This document shows, in pieces, positions 21,272 to 25,189 of a DNA stretch of 25,189 bases. A model generated the notes under the pieces. That model did no database searches. It was not told the origin of the DNA and saw only the letters and a program-made list of their open reading frames with translations. The stretch comes from Bacillota bacterium. Its GTDB lineage: Bacteria > Bacillota > Clostridia > Oscillospirales > Acutalibacteraceae. Both the position numbers and the translations under genes were made by a program. The stretch lies in NCBI GenBank assembly GCA_023397245.1, contig JAEWUH010000150.1, positions 1 through 25,189 of the forward strand. Direction: 5' to 3'. Each line of letters starts with the position of its first letter. Position 1 is the stretch's first letter.

Positions 21272-23674
21272 CTAAACGGTTTCCCCGGTACTCAGCATTT
21301 CAATATTTCGGTTCGGGCAGCGGTTGTAGCACATACCGCAGGCAACGCATTTTTTGGGGTCAATCACAATTTCCCGGTTTTCATTCAGGGAGATGGCAAA
21401 CTCGCAGCATATCTTGTGGCACAGGTCGCAGCCTTCTCCGCAGCCGCAGCGCAGACATCTTGCCGCTTCTGCCGAAGCCTGTTCGTCCGTATACAGGAGA
21501 GAAGGCTCCGATTTCCTCAGGCGGATTACTTTTTCATCTGAAAGATACCTGCTCCGGGCCAGCACATCCTGCATTTTTACAACAGGACGGCGGGTCAGAG
21601 GCTGAATGGTAGCTTTTTCACCGAAAAAATAACCGTCAATGGCGGCAGCGGCATTTTTTCCGCAGGATATCAGCTTTGCGGGAGAGAGGGAGGGAGCCTG
21701 ATCGGTGAATACATTCTCCCCTGTTTTTTCCGCGGTAAAGGATTCCGCCGCGTTGACCACCGTCCCGCATGCAATGCTCAGCTCTGCCTGGGGGTTTTTC
21801 TGCCGGAACGCAATCTGATTGCCCTGTCTGACGATATCGGAAACACCGGTTATAACAGGGATGCCCTCTTCCGCAAGGCCCGCGAGGAAAGCGGATTTCC
21901 CTCCACCGGAAAGCACAACCGCTTCACCACCGGCCAAAACAGCCGCCCTTGCAGCTTCCGCGGCAAGAAAACCGTCTCCGATTACCGTTGTTTTTCCTGC
22001 CGGCTTTGGGGACTTAATATAGTCGACAGCAGAAACTGCGCCCTGTACGCCGCACAGCCCCAATTCAAATTTTGCCGGATTGTACACGGCATCATAGGAG
22101 GCGGCCAGCTGATCCAACTTTTCCGGATTATTTTCAGTCTTAAGCCCGAGCCGTGCCATAAACGCATCGATCCCATCCGGAACATCCGCCGGCAACCGGT
22201 CGGAGACAGCCATGTCAAACAGGGTATCTCTCTCTTCGTTATATACCGTTACCTCATAACCGGCCTTCAATAATTCATACGCGCACGAAATTCCGGCTGT
22301 GCTTCGTGAAACGACCGCCACGCGCTTTCCGTTTGCATTCTTTTTCTCCGCCGCTCCGTTATAACCGTTTTTTCTTAGCTTTGCAGCCGTAAATCTTTCA
22401 AGCGCCTTAATGGAAAGATTCTGCGTCTGTCTTCCCTTGACACATGCACGCTCACACGGAGCGTCACAAAGGTAACCGCAAAGCTCCTGCAGCGGCCCGG
22501 CTTCGGATAAAGCCTGAGCGGCTTCGTCATATTTTTTCTCGGAAATTTTCTTCATGATCGTCTGAATCGGGACTCCGACGGGACAGGACTCCCTGCAGGG
22601 TGAGGTCAGCGACGGATTGATAACGTTCGCATGGCCCCCGTAAATAGTCAGCTCCTGCGCGGTGCGTACTTCGGGGACGATGGCATCCCGCACGTCGCGG
22701 AGGCTTTTGTACCCATGCCCGGCAAGCCAGCTGCGTGTATCCGCGATAACGTCTCCGATAAAATTGTAGCCGTTCATCAGCGTTTCCGTGCACACGCCGA
22801 TCAGGTCGGCGCCGCACATCGACATCTCGATCGCGTCCCTTGCCGTGCTTACTCCGCCTGCGGCGGAAATGACGGCATCTTCTCCGCAGACTTTGCGGAT
22901 TTCATAAGTGTCCCTGCGAGCCAGCGGTTTCAGCCAGCTCCCGCAGAAGCAGGACATGCTGATTTCTTTCTGCAGATGATAATTCGCCCTTTCGGGATGC
23001 TCCAGATCGATCGGCGGCACGCCCAGGCGGTTTCCGGTTCCTCCAACCACATCGGCTCCCGCTTGGAAGACTTCTTTCGCAACATGCGCAATCTGGCCGC
23101 CTTCCGGAGTAAGCTTTACAAACAGCGGAATCGAGATCGCTTTCTTGATTGCGGATACAATTTCACCGACCGCATCGCCGTTCTGGCCAAGGCTGGCCCC
23201 GGTCTTGATTTTGATCGCATCCTTATCGCCCTGAGTCAGCTGTGCGTTGTACGACATATTCGGGCAGCACATATTCAGCTCAATGACGTCTGCCCCCGCT
23301 TCTTCAAATTTTTTCGCCATATTGACCCAGCCGGCAGTGCCCTTATCTCCGGCATATGTAATGTTTGCCATCAGGATCAGATCCGTCAGGACTTTTTTCG
23401 CGTCGCTTACCAGTTTCAGGCCGTCGTCCATTTTCAGCCGTTTTTCGGCGGTAAATGTCAGCGCATTGTACTGATTTAGGACGGCATATCTCGGTTTCCG
23501 GTTAATATACGGCGCCGGGTCTATGGTCAGCTTGATGCTCGCAGCAGCCCATCCGGCTTTTTCGATTGCCAGCAGCTGTTCCACCGACTTGGTGGTCGGA
23601 CCGGAAGCCACATAAAAAGGATTTTTAAACTCCAACCCGGCTATTTTTACAGGCAGACAAAAATCACTTGACAT
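21272..23674 (-). CDS. Fused DHOD-like (PreA-type) / PreT-GltD-like / ferredoxin oxidoreductase
   Basis: An 800-residue single polypeptide. Residues 1-340 are a dihydroorotate/dihydropyrimidine-dehydrogenase-type FMN barrel (NPFYVASGPTTKS, IELNMCCPN at 131-139, FVKLTP, ISAAGGVST). Residues 355-435 are a GltD/PreT-type Fe-S domain (C360, C364, C399, C403, C407, C411). Residues 450-690 are a two-Rossmann region. Residues 740-790 are a ferredoxin-like end (C740, C743, C745, C749, C752, C756 and C776, C779, C782, C786). Animal DPD has these parts in another order and bacteria usually split them into PreA and PreT. The NAD(P) motif VIGDGFLAAEAAR (564-576) is acceptable, but the FAD motifs are eroded: SRSTAG replaces GxGxxG at 456-461, YNPAKF replaces the ATG turn, and VFTDQA replaces the VFAxGD box. 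Frame is intact. Substrate unknown. Confidence 0.85.
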   Translation of the reverse strand: MSSDFCLPVKIAGLEFKNPFYVASGPTTKSVEQLLAIEKAGWAAASIKLTIDPAPYINRKPRYAVLNQYNALTFTAEKRLKMDDGLKLVSDAKKVLTDLILMANITYAGDKGTAGWVNMAKKFEEAGADVIELNMCCPNMSYNAQLTQGDKDAIKIKTGASLGQNGDAVGEIVSAIKKAISIPLFVKLTPEGGQIAHVAKEVFQAGADVVGGTGNRLGVPPIDLEHPERANYHLQKEISMSCFCGSWLKPLARRDTYEIRKVCGEDAVISAAGGVSTARDAIEMSMCGADLIGVCTETLMNGYNFIGDVIADTRSWLAGHGYKSLRDVRDAIVPEVRTAQELTIYGGHANVINPSLTSPCRESCPVGVPIQTIMKKISEKKYDEAAQALSEAGPLQELCGYLCDAPCERACVKGRQTQNLSIKALERFTAAKLRKNGYNGAAEKKNANGKRVAVVSRSTAGISCAYELLKAGYEVTVYNEERDTLFDMAVSDRLPADVPDGIDAFMARLGLKTENNPEKLDQLAASYDAVYNPAKFELGLCGVQGAVSAVDYIKSPKPAGKTTVIGDGFLAAEAARAAVLAGGEAVVLSGGGKSAFLAGLAEEGIPVITGVSDIVRQGNQIAFRQKNPQAELSIACGTVVNAAESFTAEKTGENVFTDQAPSLSPAKLISCGKNAAAAIDGYFFGEKATIQPLTRRPVVKMQDVLARSRYLSDEKVIRLRKSEPSLLYTDEQASAEAARCLRCGCGEGCDLCHKICCEFAISLNENREIVIDPKKCVACGMCYNRCPNRNIEMLSTGETV

Positions 23675-23695
23675 AGAACAAACCTCCGAATCTAT

Positions 23696-24769
23696 TTAAG
23701 ATAAATCAGGATTCAGAACCTTTTTCCCTTCCTTAGCCGACTGATAGATGCAGGAAATCACTTTGAGTGCCTCCAGCCCGTCCGCTCCGCGCAGCCCGAT
23801 CCGCGCGTCTTTTCCTTCCGCGCAGCAGTCAATAAAATATCCAATCTCATCCACATAGCCAAGGTTATACTTTTCATCAACGGATGGGCGCGTCCACCCC
23901 GTATTCATTTCCGCTTTTTCAACGACATAATTTACGCCGGGGATGCTGAAGCACTTAATCGGTCCGGTAAAGTTAAGGTCTATATGCAGGCACCCTTCCG
24001 TGCCGTAAAAATCGATGATATCTTCCATTCCGCCTTTTGTAATGTAATTTCCCTCGAGAAGTGCGGAGGTTCCGTCGCGGAACCGGATGATGCAGGTCGA
24101 CCAGTCTTCCCCTTCCATCGTTTTATGCACCAGGTTGTTTTCTCCTCCTCCGGAGGTCATCGCCACCAGTTCCGTCCACTCGTTGTTCTTCTGAGCCAGC
24201 ATAAACGAGATCGGGTGGATTCCCAGATGAATCATGCATCCCCCTCCGCAGTAGGCAATGCGCTGCGCAAACGGGCTGTGTGAACCGCTGTGGCATTCCC
24301 GCGCACGTACGTACAGGGAACGCCCGATGGCCCCTTCCGATACAATGGATAAAGCCTTGCGGATCGCCGGAGAAAACAGCCAGTCTTCCGCATAGTAAAC
24401 GTGCAGATCTGCCTTTGCGGCGGTATCAACAATTTTCTTTGCATCTTCCACAGTAGTCGCAAGCGGCTTTTCGCAGATGATGTTTTTGCCCTTTCCCAAC
24501 GCAAGGAGTGCAGCCTGACAGTGAAGGAAATTGGGCAGGCAGATATCGACCAGGTCGCAGTCAGTTTTCTGAAGAGCCTCTTCAATATCCGTATAAACAT
24601 TGTAGCCGGTAATGCCGTATGTCTCAGCAAGCGATACCGCGCGTTCCGTATTTTTATCGCAGATGGCAACCACTTTTGCTTTATCGGGGAATCTGGAATA
24701 TCCATCCATGTGCAGATTGGCACTGAAAGAAGCCCCTAAAAGCAATACCTTTACAATTTTATTTGTCAT
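23696..24769 (-). CDS. Gfo/Idh/MocA-family NAD(P)-dependent oxidoreductase
   Basis: A 357-residue sugar or cyclitol dehydrogenase-type protein. The N-terminal Rossmann domain covers residues 1-125, with the family EKPLATT at 100-106. The C-terminal alpha/beta domain carries GGGCMIHLGIHPI (175-187), in which His181 and His185 correspond to the catalytic/substrate region. The dinucleotide loop is unusual: LGASFSANLH (11-20) in place of the normal GxGxxG, with only the first glycine kept. Length is standard. GGAGGGAT precedes the ATG. It is the second gene of the operon seen here, 21 bases before the DHOD-like fusion. Members oxidise hydroxyl groups of sugars, inositols or sugar acids; the actual substrate is not predictable. 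Confidence 0.88.
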   Translation of the reverse strand: MTNKIVKVLLLGASFSANLHMDGYSRFPDKAKVVAICDKNTERAVSLAETYGITGYNVYTDIEEALQKTDCDLVDICLPNFLHCQAALLALGKGKNIICEKPLATTVEDAKKIVDTAAKADLHVYYAEDWLFSPAIRKALSIVSEGAIGRSLYVRARECHSGSHSPFAQRIAYCGGGCMIHLGIHPISFMLAQKNNEWTELVAMTSGGGENNLVHKTMEGEDWSTCIIRFRDGTSALLEGNYITKGGMEDIIDFYGTEGCLHIDLNFTGPIKCFSIPGVNYVVEKAEMNTGWTRPSVDEKYNLGYVDEIGYFIDCCAEGKDARIGLRGADGLEALKVISCIYQSAKEGKKVLNPDLS

Positions 24770-24853
24770 TTAACATCCCTCCATCTCAAATAAAGAGTTT
24801 TCTTTTTCATATCCTATATCCGCTTTTCCGGAAATACTTATTTGCTGTGCAGA

Positions 24854-25189
24854 TTAAAAGTCGCTGTAGTTGTACTTTCCTTTTTCTGAGATGAATTGAA
24901 AAGTCTCGTGAATATACTTTATACCCAGCTCACAGCCGACCCTCAGAAGCTTTTCGCCCTTTTCTGCAGCAGCCTTGGAAGGCTCGCCCCATACTCCGTC
25001 CGGAGAAACCCTGAAAATACTTCCGTAGTTCAGGTACTCCCGTGGGTACTGAGGAACGAAGTCCACAATTTTATCGGTATGGACAAGTTCGGGATGCAGA
25101 TACATGATAACCGAAGTTTCAAACTCGTCGGCGTGCATCACCGTAGCCGACTCCAGAATCTGACTTGCCTCGCATCCCGGTATGGGGGG
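24854..25189 (-). CDS. Creatininase-family protein, C-terminal part (5' end outside window)
   Basis: The frame is open to the window edge, leaving 111 codons of the C-terminal part. MHADEFETSVIMYLHPELV is the creatininase-family HAGExETS metal motif (His and Glu ligands kept, Gly replaced by Asp), followed by the normal PELV and, further on, GIFRVSPDGVWGEPSKA-like sequence (here GSIFRVSPDGVWGEPSKA). GVWGEPSKA is the usual lower-half pattern of the family. It is a second creatininase paralogue in the window, distinct from the one at 3457. It lies upstream of the Gfo/Idh/MocA gene in the same direction, 84 bases apart, so it is probably in the same operon. Hydrolysis of a cyclic or secondary amide is the family activity. 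Confidence 0.85.
   Translation of the reverse strand, partial: PPIPGCEASQILESATVMHADEFETSVIMYLHPELVHTDKIVDFVPQYPREYLNYGSIFRVSPDGVWGEPSKAAAEKGEKLLRVGCELGIKYIHETFQFISEKGKYNYSDF

Noticed and set aside
22631..23479. Long 282-codon + frame opposite the DHOD-like fusion
   Set aside because: It is the antisense shadow of a gene with clear Fe-S and barrel motifs; no ribosome site or family match.
21272..23674. Treating the fusion as a frameshifted pseudogene because of lost FAD glycines
   Set aside because: The frame is uninterrupted for 800 codons and all cysteine motifs and the barrel are preserved, so loss of function by decay is not supported.

Overview
The window looks like a chromosomal segment of a low-to-medium GC Gram-positive anaerobe, most likely a Clostridia (Oscillospiraceae-type) Firmicute. 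Reasons: strong AGGAGG-type ribosome binding sites, consensus TTGACA-17-TATAAT promoters, tandem TrkA-type RCK proteins, an SBP_bac_5 lipoprotein, an RpiR regulator, and fused ferredoxin/flavin oxidoreductases. No IS element, CRISPR array or phage gene was seen.

Layout. (1) 1-1684: the 3' part of a tRNA-Arg(CCG), a long rod-shaped RNA fold that resembles 6S RNA, then two tandem TrkA/RCK genes and a terminator. (2) 1718-3416: a TetR regulator divergent from an unrecognised 295-residue protein. They share a 41-bp dyad that holds both promoters. (3) 3457-9773 (minus): a peptide ABC transporter operon read as lipoprotein, OppB, OppC, OppD, OppF, creatininase-family amidohydrolase. A switchable hairpin lies between the first two genes. 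(4) 10338-13589: an RpiR regulator divergent from isoaspartyl dipeptidase (IadA) and an M42 aminopeptidase. Together with (3) this reads as a peptide and damaged-peptide scavenging locus. Shared ATTGCA/TGCAAT motifs suggest that the RpiR protein controls both units. (5) 13979-15771 (minus): a clearly AT-rich two-gene island, an HD-domain nucleotide phosphohydrolase translationally coupled to a small SocA/Panacea-like protein. It is enclosed by hairpin terminators and is a candidate toxin-antitoxin or defence module. (6) 16393-25189 (minus, running off the right edge): an eight-gene catabolic operon. In transcription order it encodes creatininase-family protein (cut), Gfo/Idh/MocA dehydrogenase, a DHOD-like/PreT-like 800-residue fusion, AEC transporter, SDR, Ldh2-type dehydrogenase, KDPG aldolase with a VOC-like tail, and KDG kinase.

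The last three enzymes of (6) point to a sugar acid that enters metabolism through 2-keto-3-deoxygluconate. The creatininase and the dihydropyrimidine-dehydrogenase-like fusion do not belong to any standard uronate pathway I know. In that fusion all three FAD motifs of the PreT-like part look eroded while the iron-sulfur cysteines are intact. The two items most worth following are this operon and the HD/Panacea-like pair. Functions are assigned from motifs read by eye; no database search was possible.
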